From: Catenaria anguillulae PL171
Lineage: Eukaryota; Blastocladiomycota; Blastocladiomycetes; Blastocladiales; Catenariaceae
Length of the DNA stretch: 27,907 bases
Assembly (NCBI GenBank): GCA_002102555.1
Contig: MCFL01000307.1
Location: 1-27,907, forward strand
Direction of reading: 5' to 3'
Shown here: one piece after another, positions 1-11,841 of the stretch
Layout: the number at the start of each line of letters is the position of its first letter
Position numbering within the stretch: position 1 is the stretch's first letter
Made by a program: the position numbers and the translations under genes
The notes under the pieces: generated by a model
Told to the model about the DNA's origin: nothing
The model's input: the letters and a program-made list of their open reading frames with translations, nothing else
Database searches by the model: none

Positions 1-1
1 T

Positions 2-148
2 TATTATCGCGTCACTTTTGGCTACTGTGGCAAACACGAATGCTTGGACCTCACCTGTTCCGTTTGCCACGTCTCGAGCCCATTGTTATGTATTGGTTCC
101 GTTCCACATCAGCGATGCATGAATTGTGGCCCATGTTTTCACACATGA
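2..148 (+). CDS. 3' end of a Cys/His-rich (zinc-ribbon-like) protein, partial
   Basis: Reading from base 2, 48 codons run from the window edge to a TGA at 146-148. The peptide is very rich in zinc ligands: Cys at 9, 14, 19, 22, 30, 39, 42 and 45, and His at 12, 23, 36 and 47. It contains the pairs TCSVCH and RCMNCGPCFH. That spacing looks like a C-terminal zinc ribbon or RING-like module, as ends several WD40-type proteins (TFIIIC 90-kDa-like subunits, SEA/GATOR2 subunits). I cannot choose between these. The upstream exons lie outside the window, so a chance open frame remains possible, though so many paired Cys residues just before a stop is unlikely by chance. Confidence 0.42.
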   Translation, partial: YYRVTFGYCGKHECLDLTCSVCHVSSPLLCIGSVPHQRCMNCGPCFHT

Positions 149-1277
149 CACCACCTGCCCGTAGGAAAACCGGCGCGCCCTCGACCGTCAGAGTTCCAGA
201 TGGACGGCGCCGCTGATGCCGAGCGCAGGGCCCCACAATCTCGGAAATTATCGCAATCAGAGCTTTGCTTCATTGGCTTTGCCTTTCCCATCAGTTCTAT
301 ATACACTGTCACAACGAGCACCGGAGCACCCTCTGAGCTAATCCATTTCGGGCTCAGTCAGCCACCGTCGGCCTCTCACGCTCCAGCGACAGTATTTCTA
401 TGCCGCGCTGCCCCCGCTCGTCCATCCCTTGTTTAATTGCTCCCCTTCTTCGCCGCTCCATTCACTAAAGCATTCAACCAGCTCGGCGACACTGGCACTT
501 TGTCCCGCGCGCCATTCATCCCTCAACCTGCCCACTTCACCGCGCTCCAACGTTCTCCTGCTTTTGCAATCGCCTCGTTTTCGTTGCGAGCACGACATTC
601 GCTTGCCGCTCGCTCGCACCCACTTTATTGGCACTCCGTTGCACCTTGCTGACGCAGCGTGCTTTCAATCCGCGCCGTTTTCAGCTGTTTTCAATCGAGC
701 GTGCGCGCGTTGTCTGTGTTTGTTGCGGCAGCATTTGACGTTGCATCTCGCCATTTGATTTCAACACCTGCTGCAATATTTCCAAGCGCTCATCATCAGC
801 GGGCAGTGTGATTTTTTTTTGTTCCCCCATAATCAATTGCTTGATCGTGTAGCGAGTGTTCCTGTTCAATTTCACCACTTGTGCCCTCGCTCTCGAGTCC
901 GCCCTTTTCAAGACCCTTTGTTGTTGCCTGCCGCGAGGATTTATTTAGTCTCGCAACACCCCCGTCTTGGGTCCTAAACTGTGTGTATCGCTTCCACCTG
1001 CCCGTCGATTCATTCGTTCAATCATCATGTCGTCTTCACCCTGTCCCAAGAACACCAACAAGTGGCTCCACAGCCCAACTGCTCATCATCCCGCAGCTCG
1101 AGCCCTACCACGCGTCCTCGGCTGCAGCCACCTTTTCCGAGTTTGCTGCCGCGCACACACTGGCCCAGCTCTCGTCTTCGGCTTCGTCTTCCTCTGCGCC
1201 TCGATTGCCTTGCCAACAGCCCCAACCAGTCATCTCCAGCCCCTCGCGACGCGTCCGTGTCCTTGTCCCCAGCTCCC
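149..1277. other. intergenic / forkhead 5' flank
   Basis: There is no convincing gene here. Several open frames overlap on both strands, but their products are S/P/R/C-rich shadows with no domain. The stretch should hold the promoter and leader of the forkhead gene. T-rich and C-rich patches (for example T9 near 812-820) are seen. An ATG at 1027 opens a frame that overlaps the forkhead start; it is listed separately as an upstream ORF. Confidence 0.5.
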
Positions 1278-1464
1278 ATGCCATCTGTCACAGCAAGCGC
1301 TCCAAGTGAACAAGCGACTGCGACTACGACTGCGACCGCGACTGCAAGCTCTGCCCGTGCCGGGACCACCACAAATAGTGCCAGCGGCACGCGCCGCAAG
1401 CGCCGCCGCCCGCCAAAGTCGTACGTGGTGCTCATTGCCGAAGCCATCCTCAACAGCCCGATGA
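1027..1464 (+). promoter_or_regulatory. possible overlapping upstream ORF in the forkhead leader
   Basis: An ATG at 1027 opens a 145-codon frame that runs through the forkhead ATG at 1278 in a different phase and stops at 1464. If the transcript starts upstream of 1027, ribosomes would meet this ATG first and the long overlap should reduce forkhead translation. The predicted peptide is P/R/L-rich with no domain, so I read it as regulatory or accidental rather than as a protein gene. If transcription starts between 1027 and 1278 it has no role. Confidence 0.25.
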
Positions 1465-2417
1465 AGTGCCTGTCGATCCGCGAGATCTACGCCGCCATTG
1501 CCGCCGCGTACCCGACCCACTATGCGGATCCCGTCGACCTGGGCTGGCAAAACACGGTCAGGTACAACTTGTCGCGGCACCCGGCCTTTGTCAAGGTCCC
1601 GCACCCGCCAAAGTACGTCGGCCCGACAACAAGCAATCGGTCGAGCTTTTGGACCATTAGCCAAGAGTTTTTGGCGCAGTTTGAGCGCGGAAACTTTGTG
1701 TCGGCCGAGAGCCTCGATCCTGCCGGGTACCCGGGTCATGCCGCCGCCGCCGCCGCGCCCGTGACAGCTGCCAAGGACCAAGCCGGTGCGGATGCAACGC
1801 GTCAACACGTTCCATCTCCACGCCGCCAACGCACCGTGTCCTTGTGCCATAAGCCCGCGGTGCCATTGCCGATGCCACTGTCGCCGGTCGCCTCTCCCCA
1901 CACGCCCGTCTTGGCGCCCGTCAAGACCATTTCTGCGCTGGCGCAACCACCTACCTCTCTTGTTCAGCAACAAAAACAACAACGCCATCATCATCATCCT
2001 TACGCGGTTCCCACGCCCTTGCCGCCCATGTCGGTGGATCACCACTACCAGCACCTTGGGTCCTTGCCGACACCAACCTTGTCGCCGTCCATGCACACGT
2101 TTGCCGGCTCCTCATCGTCGTCCTTGTTCTTCCCGCTCAGATCCCCCAATGCCCTGTCGTCGTCTGGATTCCATGGCGGTCAGCAGAGCCATCACTATCC
2201 ACACCCGCATCACATTGTGTCGCCGCTGCTCATGCCGTCGCCTGCAGCCTCGGCAACCACGACCGATCGCCAAGGCCGGTCCGCGACACGTGAGTTGTCG
2301 CCTGTTGGCGTGGTGGCGCCCGCCCACGACGAGCCAAGCTCACCAATGTCGTCGCCGTCGTCGAGTCATGGCGGGTCAGTCCACAAGATGTCCTTGTCGT
2401 TTTTGTTGTCAGCTTGA
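1278..2417 (+). CDS. forkhead (winged-helix) transcription factor
   Basis: A single-exon gene of 379 residues. The first ATG of the frame is at 1278; the frame is open further upstream but holds no ATG. Residues 37-45 are a basic patch (RRKRRRPP) likely to act in nuclear import. Residues 46-127 are a forkhead domain: the PKSYVVLIAEAI start of helix 1, LSIREIYAAI helix 2, recognition helix GWQNTVRYNLS at 89-99, then AFVKVP and a wing ending in SSFWTI. The histidine of the usual recognition motif (R-H-N-L-S), which contacts DNA bases in known forkhead structures, is a tyrosine here (Tyr96). The remaining 250 residues are S/P/H/Q-rich and look disordered, with an HHHHP run and several SP/TP sites that could be phosphorylated. 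It should be a nuclear DNA-binding regulator. The fungal paralogue group (Hcm1-, Fkh- or Fhl1-like) cannot be settled; I see no FHA domain. Confidence 0.87.
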   Translation: MPSVTASAPSEQATATTTATATASSARAGTTTNSASGTRRKRRRPPKSYVVLIAEAILNSPMKCLSIREIYAAIAAAYPTHYADPVDLGWQNTVRYNLSRHPAFVKVPHPPKYVGPTTSNRSSFWTISQEFLAQFERGNFVSAESLDPAGYPGHAAAAAAPVTAAKDQAGADATRQHVPSPRRQRTVSLCHKPAVPLPMPLSPVASPHTPVLAPVKTISALAQPPTSLVQQQKQQRHHHHPYAVPTPLPPMSVDHHYQHLGSLPTPTLSPSMHTFAGSSSSSLFFPLRSPNALSSSGFHGGQQSHHYPHPHHIVSPLLMPSPAASATTTDRQGRSATRELSPVGVVAPAHDEPSSPMSSPSSSHGGSVHKMSLSFLLSA

Positions 2418-3005
2418 GTTTGTATTTTCGTATTTCTTGTTTCTTTTCTTGCATGACCCCACACCCACTGAGTATCTCCGATTCCCCTCTCCCTTTTTTT
2501 TTCTTGTTGCTTGCCGTGCCTGGGTGCCGCCCGTTACCACTCGTGTTTCACCATCTTGTACATTTTTCTCCCACATCAACGCCTTGGTTGACTTGCTGGC
2601 ACCTCTGCGCTTCTCGTTGCTGTTTGCACCTGCATTCTTGTTCTACCTTGTGTGTCACTCAACCATTCATTGTCGTTGCTTTTGTGTAAAGCCCTCATGT
2701 AATAATCATGTGTGGTATGTCCGAGAATGTGCCTCTATCATACTTTACTCGCTTCAACAACGTCAACAAGCACACAGCCAAGTAGTCACTCACTGGCACA
2801 CTTGGGAGTTGCCTCTCATCATCGGACACATGCACGTTCACTGCCGACATCCTCACTGTACCCACCACTCGCGGCAGCTCCCATGCCGCATGACTCTGAT
2901 TGACACTTGCATATCGACTCAAATTGCCCGCACTTGCCGGTACAAGCGGCTGCTGCCGCGACGGCAGCGGATGTGGTGGTTGCTTTGCGGCTCCGCCGCC
3001 CCCTC
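2418..3005. other. intergenic between convergent forkhead gene and pseudogene
   Basis: Forkhead 3' flank, rich in T and C (poly-T near 2498-2507). No open frame with a recognisable domain. The 7TM pseudogene on the opposite strand ends at 3006. Confidence 0.5.
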
Positions 3006-4419
3006 CTATGGTGTGCTTTTTACGCGTTGCGGCAGCAGGTACTCGAACGAACCCTCGGTCAGCACGGCCAGTGATAGTATGAGCAAGTTGAAGGAGCTGA
3101 CGCGGACGGGGAACAAGGGCGGGGTGTTTTGGATGAGAAAGGAGATCATGAAGTCGAACAAGTCAATGAGGACCAGGACGTTCGTCCATCGGCGACGTGA
3201 GATGATCCTGGTTCTTGGATAGAGAATAGACAGTGAAGCAACGAACCAGGACGGAAAATGTTATCGTTGTCGACAGTGGGTACTGGTTGGATTGCGCAAC
3301 ACTCGATGTGGAACAAGTATGCTCTCGGTAGCTTGTTTGGCGCTCGCCTGGCTTTGAGCAGGCGAAGGGGGAGCAGCAGACCAGACGCAGGCACGATAGA
3401 TGACTCGGTTCCTCGGGCACAGACGAAGACGATGCGTTGCCGCTGGTAGCCGACGGGATCGAGCCGGATGCCTCGGCAAACGACAGTGGAAGCGACCGAA
3501 TGGATCCAACGATACCAAAGAACCGTATCAGTTCATGACGTCTCAGCGCCATGTTGGTGCACATCTAGCTATCGACCGCAATCATCGTTCGGGAAACACG
3601 TACAGGCAAAAAGGACATGGTGACTGCCGTCCAGCTTGGAAACATGGACACTTCGACCCAAGAATCTATCCATTTCGGCTCATCCACACATTTCAATCTC
3701 TTTTTGCGGTGCAATTGGCGTGAATCTCGAAGCAGCAACGGACGGTAATCGTTGAACCCCCTTGTGATCAGTCCCACGACACACACAACCAACACTATCT
3801 GTTGCTGCAAAATATTTACCTCAATCGACAGTCCGTAGACAATGCGTGGCAACCAAGCTTTCCGCTTGGGACGCATGACACCGATTACACTGTCTCTGCT
3901 TGCGAGCGCCATGCAAAGAGGGGGCCGACGGGAACAAAAGTCATTGTGCTCATGAGTTGATACCGCCACTGCATTCTGTTCAGAATTGGAAAACAGCGGT
4001 GTATGCTTGCCGGTCCGTCGCTTCTAAGGGAGCAAGTGTTGAAAAAAAGAGTAAGGTATACTTGAGCAGTACCAGTACTTTGAAGCGCTTGAATCATGAT
4101 GGCAATACTATTGATTCCGTCGCCCACCATCATGATGGCCGATACAAACAGCCGCCACACTCGAATCAAACTAACGGCTCTTGCATGCGAGGGATGTCGA
4201 CCAGTCTCTGTTGGCCGGGGGCGGGCTCATGCGAGGACTCGCTCGCCCGCATTTGGGAACAGTTTGGGGGTCAAGATTCCTGCCGCGACAAGCGCAACAG
4301 GCAACGACAGGACAAAAACGATGAACGAGTTGCGCGCAAATCAGGAGCGATGACATGGGATGCAGTAATGCTAGTGTTGGATTGTGCATGTTAGCGTTGG
4401 TCGTGGTTGTGACGGGCAT
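3006..4419 (-). pseudogene. decayed paralogue of the two seven-helix membrane proteins
   Basis: Translating the minus strand gives, in order, nearly every conserved block of the intact genes at 5366 and 13725. These are ARNSFIVF (helix 1), RLFVSAIMMVGDG (helix 2), TFVPVGPLF then MALASRD and VMRPKRKAW (helix 3 and after), IVYG...LQQQIVLVV (helix 4), MFPSWTAVTMSFLP (helix 5), FFGIVGSIRS, VLVLIDLFDFMISF (helix 6), and FPVRVSSFN...LTEGSFEYLL (helix 7), ending in a natural-looking TAG at 3006-3008. The blocks are in different frames: a frame break just before ARNS, an in-frame TGA in the first loop, a frame break after PVGPLF, and extra sequence of about 30 codons between helices 2 and 3. A GTACGT donor matches the position of intron 2 of the intact genes, but no AG lies where its acceptor should be. 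The likely old start codon is at 4417-4419. It is therefore a dead copy, unless an unusual splicing pattern rescues it. Confidence 0.85.
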
Positions 4420-5365
4420 GCCTTTGCTTGACAGCTCTTGGGTCAGCAAAGTTGGCGTAATACAGTCAACTTGGCCAATTAATTGAGCGTCTGGTAAGCC
4501 TTGACAGCAGACCCTTGGATCTATGTTGGTAAGCATGAAAAATGGAGCTGCGATGAACCGATGTGATATCGATTGAAACCGAGCACCTTGCTTGCCGACA
4601 AAATGGGAAATGCCCTTGAAGGACGACAATCTTTGTTTTCAGTGTTCGCGGTCACGATCGCGTTTCCATTGTCGGCACGGAGTTGGGGCACAATGCTGTC
4701 GATACCTTACTTGGCTGTGGCTCCATGACGGGTATACATTGGGGTGTTGAGTTGAACCTTAATCATGATTTCACAACCCGTCTTGTTGCATTTTCTTCAT
4801 TCTGTCGCATTGACGAGCCGCTTTGTGCAAGTGTGTGATTCATCGACAGGTGAGTCAGAAAACAGACTGGCCTGGCTGATTAAGAATTTTCACTTCAATC
4901 CGGTGATTCGAAAGGCAGTTGACTACGATATCCAGCCAACAGACTTGTTGCCTGTAGTAATCAGGCAGACCGTCAAGCGCCTAGTAAACCAGTCCTGAAT
5001 CGTCGCTTTGAACCATGTTCAAAAAGGCTCAAGCTCCCAAAAGAAAGTGAAGTCGATTTGGAGGACAATTTGCTCTTGCTGGCAAATGAAATGGCCGGGG
5101 CGAAAACTAGAGCCAAAAAAACACACAGGCAGTCTTGGTTCGAAACAGACCGTGTTTTGTTCACGACGAGAGCTGGACACAAACAAGAACCACAGCGCGG
5201 TTGTCACTTACCAACCAATTGATCTGGGCTCCATGACCGGTTAAGGCGAGATTCAACCCGCTTGCCTCCTTTCGCTTGTATACTCACTCTAGGATTTTTC
5301 TCATCGAATGTACATGCGAATTGCACATTGATCACGAAACATATCGCCGCCGCATTTCCGACACG
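4420..5365. other. intergenic with coding-like remnants; 5' flank of the 7TM gene
   Basis: The stretch between the divergent pseudogene and the intact 7TM gene. It should hold the promoter of the gene starting at 5366. It also contains two adjacent open frames of protein-like composition (4765-5222), listed separately. The rest shows nothing I can name. Confidence 0.4.
4765..5222 (+). other. unassigned coding-like fragments (possible gene remnant)
   Basis: A 77-codon ATG frame (4765-4998) ends with RLAWLIKNFHF and VIRQTVKRLV. It overlaps an ATG-less frame of 99 codons (4923-5222) in another phase that includes RRFEPCSKRLKLPKESEVDL, EDNLLLLANEMAG and AKTRAKKTHRQSW. The charged, alternating acidic and basic composition looks more like real protein than the S/P/R/C-rich shadows elsewhere. 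A GTGAGT at 4851-4856 could be a donor. I recognise no family. It may be an eroded gene, exons of an uncharacterised small gene, or chance. Confidence 0.25.
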
Positions 5366-6787
5366 ATGCCCAACGCAATCCCCGGTGAGTCTATCGAGAC
5401 CATCACGCCCGCGGCTGGGCACGGTTCATCCGTGGCTCTCGCACAATCTTTTACGCCCATCATCGATCCGATCGTTGCTCGCAACTCCATGATCATGTTC
5501 GCCGTCTCGCTGATTCTCGCATGCGGCGGTGTCGGCATGCTGGCAAAGAAGGCCTTTCCTGGCGTGTACAAACACGTGATTCAGCTCCTCATGCCGAAAT
5601 CTGCCGAAGCCACAATGACTGCTGGAACCCATGCCGCCAGCCTGTTTCGCGTGAGGCTTCTCTTCCTGGCGGCTGTGATGATGGTTGGAGACGGCATCAG
5701 CAACATTATCGCGATTCACTCTGCGAACACGAAGGGCACAGCCCTGTTTGTGCCCAACCAGCTCATTCGCGGGATCACATTCATCCCAGCGGGGCCGATC
5801 TTTGTTTATGCCATGTCTACTCGGGTGGCCGTGGTTGTCACCATGCATTTCAAGTGGAAACAGCGCTTTTTGCGCGCGATCGGGCTGGCGACCATTGGCG
5901 TCATGTTACAAATGCAGATTGTACTGGTAGTGGGTGTGCTTGCGCGGCTTCACTTAACTTCAGGTATGGATGTCACCGGCGGGCATTTTTCGTCTGCCAA
6001 CCTATCTCACCATTCGTGCTCTGTGCCACAGCGGAATGGATCAACGCTCAACTGTTTCCGTCGTGGACTTCGGTCGCCATGGCATTACTGCCCGTTCGTC
6101 TCTTCTTTTTGACTTGGACCATCCATCACCCATCTCATTTCACCCACTTGTCGTACCAGATCATTAGTCTTGGAGGAGCAGTCTGGTCCATCCGCATTGC
6201 CTTTAATCAACCTGCGTCCTCATCGACGGGATCGGGCAGCACATCATCTGCGTCCTCATCCCATGCGACCTCCTCCAACAATACTCACGCAGCGGATGCG
6301 AGTCAAGCGACTTCAACCACAGCAACAACATCCTCGGTAAAGTCGAGCAGCGCAAAGGCGGCAGAGGCACCTGCAGTAAAGCCCGTGTCGACAATTCAAT
6401 ACCCACTCACTCGAGCATTCACAATCCTTGTATGATTTCGTTCACTTCGCATGCACTGAAGCGTTGTTGATGACCGTGTTCCAACTAAATACCATACTCA
6501 TTTAGAACGTCTTCATTTTGATCGAATGGCTCGGGTTTATTTACTTCAACACGGTGCAAATCCCGCCCTTCCCTGTCCGCGTCGCCGCGATCCAATCCTT
6601 CCTGACATCGCTTGCCCTCGTCACGGAATCGAGCTTTGAATGGCTGCTCAAAGTGCACCGCAAACGGCAAAAGACGATGTCCAAGAGCCATTCGACTTCG
6701 ATGCGCAAGTCAAAAGCGTCGGCCAATGGTGCAGGCGGCGAATCAGCGACAGTCGTTAAGTCAACGCACAGCCACAGTCATTCGTAG
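5366..6787 (+). CDS. seven-helix integral membrane protein, GPCR-like topology (copy A)
   Basis: Four exons: 5366-5963, 6032-6093, 6160-6429 and 6506-6787, giving 403 residues. Introns of 68, 66 and 76 bp start GTATGG, GTTCGT and GTATGA and end in CAG, CAG and TAG. The first two sites are supported by the paralogue at 13725, which has the same phases and the same 62-bp second exon. Likely membrane helices are at residues 39-60, 97-118, 134-160, 172-193, 208-233, 305-325 and 335-358. There is no cleavable signal peptide. Conserved with the paralogue are MM-GD (helix 2), RGITF-PAGP-F (helix 3), LQ-QI-LV (helix 4), RIAFNQPAS (end of helix 5), EW-GF (helix 6) and SFEWLLK (helix 7). The loop between helices 5 and 6 is about 70 residues and S/T/A-rich. 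The tail is basic and ends in His/Ser. The topology recalls a receptor with a long third inner loop, but I see no known GPCR signature. Function is unknown. Confidence 0.87.
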
Positions 6788-9653
<2,866 letters not shown>

Positions 9654-10146
9654 GTAACTCTTTGTCCCGAGGCAGCTCATATGTGTGATTGCGTGTGCCG
9701 GTCAATTTGGGTTTTCTTGTGATATATTGCTTCGGCTTCTAATTTACAGACAAAAACGGTTCCACGTTGGACAACAAAAAGCACAAAATGACACACAAAA
9801 GATGGGATGAATGAAAACGACAGATGCAAAGCAAACGGATAAGGCCGGATGTGGGCCGAGGCGACGGCCGGATCCAGGTTCGAAACAGAAACATGAAAGC
9901 GAGAAGAGAAAATGAAAACGACGAGGCCAGCGCCAATAAAGTGTGAGGAATGTGGACAGGTGAGGACTGCATGCATGACAGGAATCGGGATGCTGTTGCC
10001 GGTAGGGACATTTGCAAGGGAAAATAGAAGGTGACGATTGAAAATGAAGACGGTGAGTGACGAAACAGGACAAAAAAATGAGGACTGGCGCAAAGGACAA
10101 GCAAAAATGGCCATGCGGAAAATGAAGAAAAACAAGTTGATTATGC
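9654..10146. other. intergenic between convergent CDC5 and EBP1-like genes
   Basis: About 490 bp of shared 3' flank, purine-rich on the plus strand (many gaaaa/aaaatg runs). No gene is recognised. On the minus strand the EBP1-like frame runs into ag|GTGAGC right at its TGA, so a small extra 3' exon in this stretch cannot be fully excluded; no acceptor plus conserved tail was found. Confidence 0.45.
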
Positions 10147-11841
10147 TCACCTCGACGCCGAATCCGCCGTGACAACTGGCTCCGCATCGGTACTGCTCTC
10201 CAGATCATCCAACTCGCTCGCATCCACATGCACCACACTTGCCGCCAAACCGGACGATCCAGCCGCGCCACCCCTGGACCTTGAGCGCTTCCTCCGCTTT
10301 TCTGCGCTCCTGCTCCGCTTCCTTGCAGGTGACACCTCCGCCTCGGTCATTGGCTTGGGCACCTTGAGCAACCTTGGGTCCGCTACGGCAAGCATACGTG
10401 CACACTCGGCGGGAAGCTCACGCTCAGAATAAACGTACGGCAGCTGCTGATGCGGTAGCGAGAGTCGGAGCACCTGTCCAGAGGGGAGCAACAGCACAGT
10501 GAACCGGAAAGCGGCAACGTGTGTGCCCGCTGCCGTGACGCGGACCGGTAGCGGGTGCAGGAGGTCTTGCGAGACGCATTCCTTGAGCCCGAGGCGCATG
10601 GACAAGTCGGACAGGGCAGGAATGTTGACTGGGTATCCGTCGAGCCCTGCCGAGGTGAGGTGCGAGAGCAGTTTGCGAGCAGCCGGGAGACGGAGCGGAC
10701 GGCGAGTTTCGAGATCGCGAAGGTACAGGGTGGGCTCGTAGGTGGTCGAGTCGCGGGTCGTAGCCGAGGTCGGAGAGTCCATTGATGAGTCGGAAGTGGG
10801 TGGGTTGGAGGCAAGGTAAACGCCAATGTCCCAAGCCTCATTGACACCAAACGTCACGTCGTCGTCCGAAGAGGTGGCGGACGATGACGTCGTTGTTGTT
10901 GAAGAAAGCGACAGGGAGCCTTCGCCGCTGTTTTCACCATTGTTGGACCCAAACTCGATGCGGTCGCCCTTGACATTGGTCATCCTGACGCCGGTATCCG
11001 ACCTCCACCTGGCCACCTGCTTGCTAAACGTGCCCTGGACCGGTGCGCACCCGAAAGCGCTGGCCAACTTGGAAATGGCGTCCTGCACGACACTGGCTTG
11101 CTGGCCAGGGCGAATCATGCGCCACACGATTTCGGCTGCAAAGTGAGCAGCGGCAACAACGTCAGCGACAGGGCCAGTGGTGGGTGATTCTGGGTCGACT
11201 GTCAGGACAGTTGTGTGCCCTGCTTGAACGGCGTATCCATCAATGTGCACGCCCAGCTCAACCTTGACGAGGTCACCGACTTGGAGAATGTAGCTCGGGG
11301 AAGTCGATGCAGCCGATGACGAAGAGGCTGAAGAGGAAGAAGAGTTGCGAGGTGCGTAGTGGGCAACCATGTTGTTGACGGCAATGGAGGTGGGCAGCGA
11401 AATGCCCTTCTTGGCCTTTGGGAAGGCGGCCAAGGCACACTTTTCGGCAATGAGTTCGTCGCCAAAAGTGCACAGATCGGCGACCGACACACCCGGTAGC
11501 GTGCGGGCCATGACCTCCTTCATGACGAGGTTGCACAGCTGACCAGCGAGGCGGTACTTTTGCAGCAGCGTCGGGTCGGCCAAGTTGTTGTCCTGCATGG
11601 CAGCTAGTGCGTCATTGTCGGGCAGACTAGGGACGGCGGGCAAGCTGGCGACGGGTGCGTCCGAGTCCACGTCGGAGGAGACGGAGGCTGTGGACGAAAG
11701 TGATTTGGGCCGGACCCCGCTCGAGCCGCGGTGACGAGAGCGCGAGCGGGCCTTTCTGGAGGCGGCTGAAGCACCAGAAGCGGCGGCAGCAGCAGCAGAA
11801 GCAGCAGCAACGGATACGCTCGATGGCGGCGTGACAGTCAT
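10147..11841 (-). CDS. EBP1/PA2G4-like protein, catalytically dead methionine-aminopeptidase fold
   Basis: A single exon of 564 residues, with the first ATG of the frame at 11839-11841. After a disordered S/A/R-rich N-terminus (1-88), residues 89-490 follow the PA2G4/EBP1 (fission yeast Cdb4) plan: LLQKYRLAGQLCN, FPKAKKGISLPTSIAVNN, YILQVGDLVKVELGVHIDGY, TGPVADVVAAAHFAAE, then GLKECVSQDLLHPLPV and FRFTVLLLPSG. Family members sit on ribosomes and pre-60S particles and in the nucleus, and lack peptidase activity. Here the two aspartates that bind metal in true aminopeptidases are Glu195 and Gln206, so it should be inactive too. Two insertions are unusual: a Ser run at 165-182 inside the fold, and an acidic/Ser/Thr-rich stretch at about 290-370. 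The C-terminus has a basic RS-like patch (KRSRSAEKRRKRSRSR, 508-523) and then an acidic end. It diverges from the TMEM41-like gene over 350 bp. Confidence 0.9.
   Translation of the reverse strand: MTVTPPSSVSVAAASAAAAAASGASAASRKARSRSRHRGSSGVRPKSLSSTASVSSDVDSDAPVASLPAVPSLPDNDALAAMQDNNLADPTLLQKYRLAGQLCNLVMKEVMARTLPGVSVADLCTFGDELIAEKCALAAFPKAKKGISLPTSIAVNNMVAHYAPRNSSSSSASSSSAASTSPSYILQVGDLVKVELGVHIDGYAVQAGHTTVLTVDPESPTTGPVADVVAAAHFAAEIVWRMIRPGQQASVVQDAISKLASAFGCAPVQGTFSKQVARWRSDTGVRMTNVKGDRIEFGSNNGENSGEGSLSLSSTTTTSSSATSSDDDVTFGVNEAWDIGVYLASNPPTSDSSMDSPTSATTRDSTTYEPTLYLRDLETRRPLRLPAARKLLSHLTSAGLDGYPVNIPALSDLSMRLGLKECVSQDLLHPLPVRVTAAGTHVAAFRFTVLLLPSGQVLRLSLPHQQLPYVYSERELPAECARMLAVADPRLLKVPKPMTEAEVSPARKRSRSAEKRRKRSRSRGGAAGSSGLAASVVHVDASELDDLESSTDAEPVVTADSASR

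Noticed and set aside
1230-2096. 288-codon open frame antisense to the forkhead gene
   Set aside because: It is a G/R-rich shadow of the GC-biased third positions of the forkhead gene and has no domain. Its sense counterpart has a clear forkhead domain.
5137-5146. ggttcgaaac, resembling a tRNA B box (also at 9877-9886)
   Set aside because: No A box at the right distance and no cloverleaf stems could be folded around either copy.
10141-10150. GTGAGC donor-like site at the very end of the EBP1-like frame
   Set aside because: It could signal another 3' exon, but no acceptor followed by a conserved tail was found. The TGA gives a complete family-like protein, and confirmed donors here are mostly GTAYGT.
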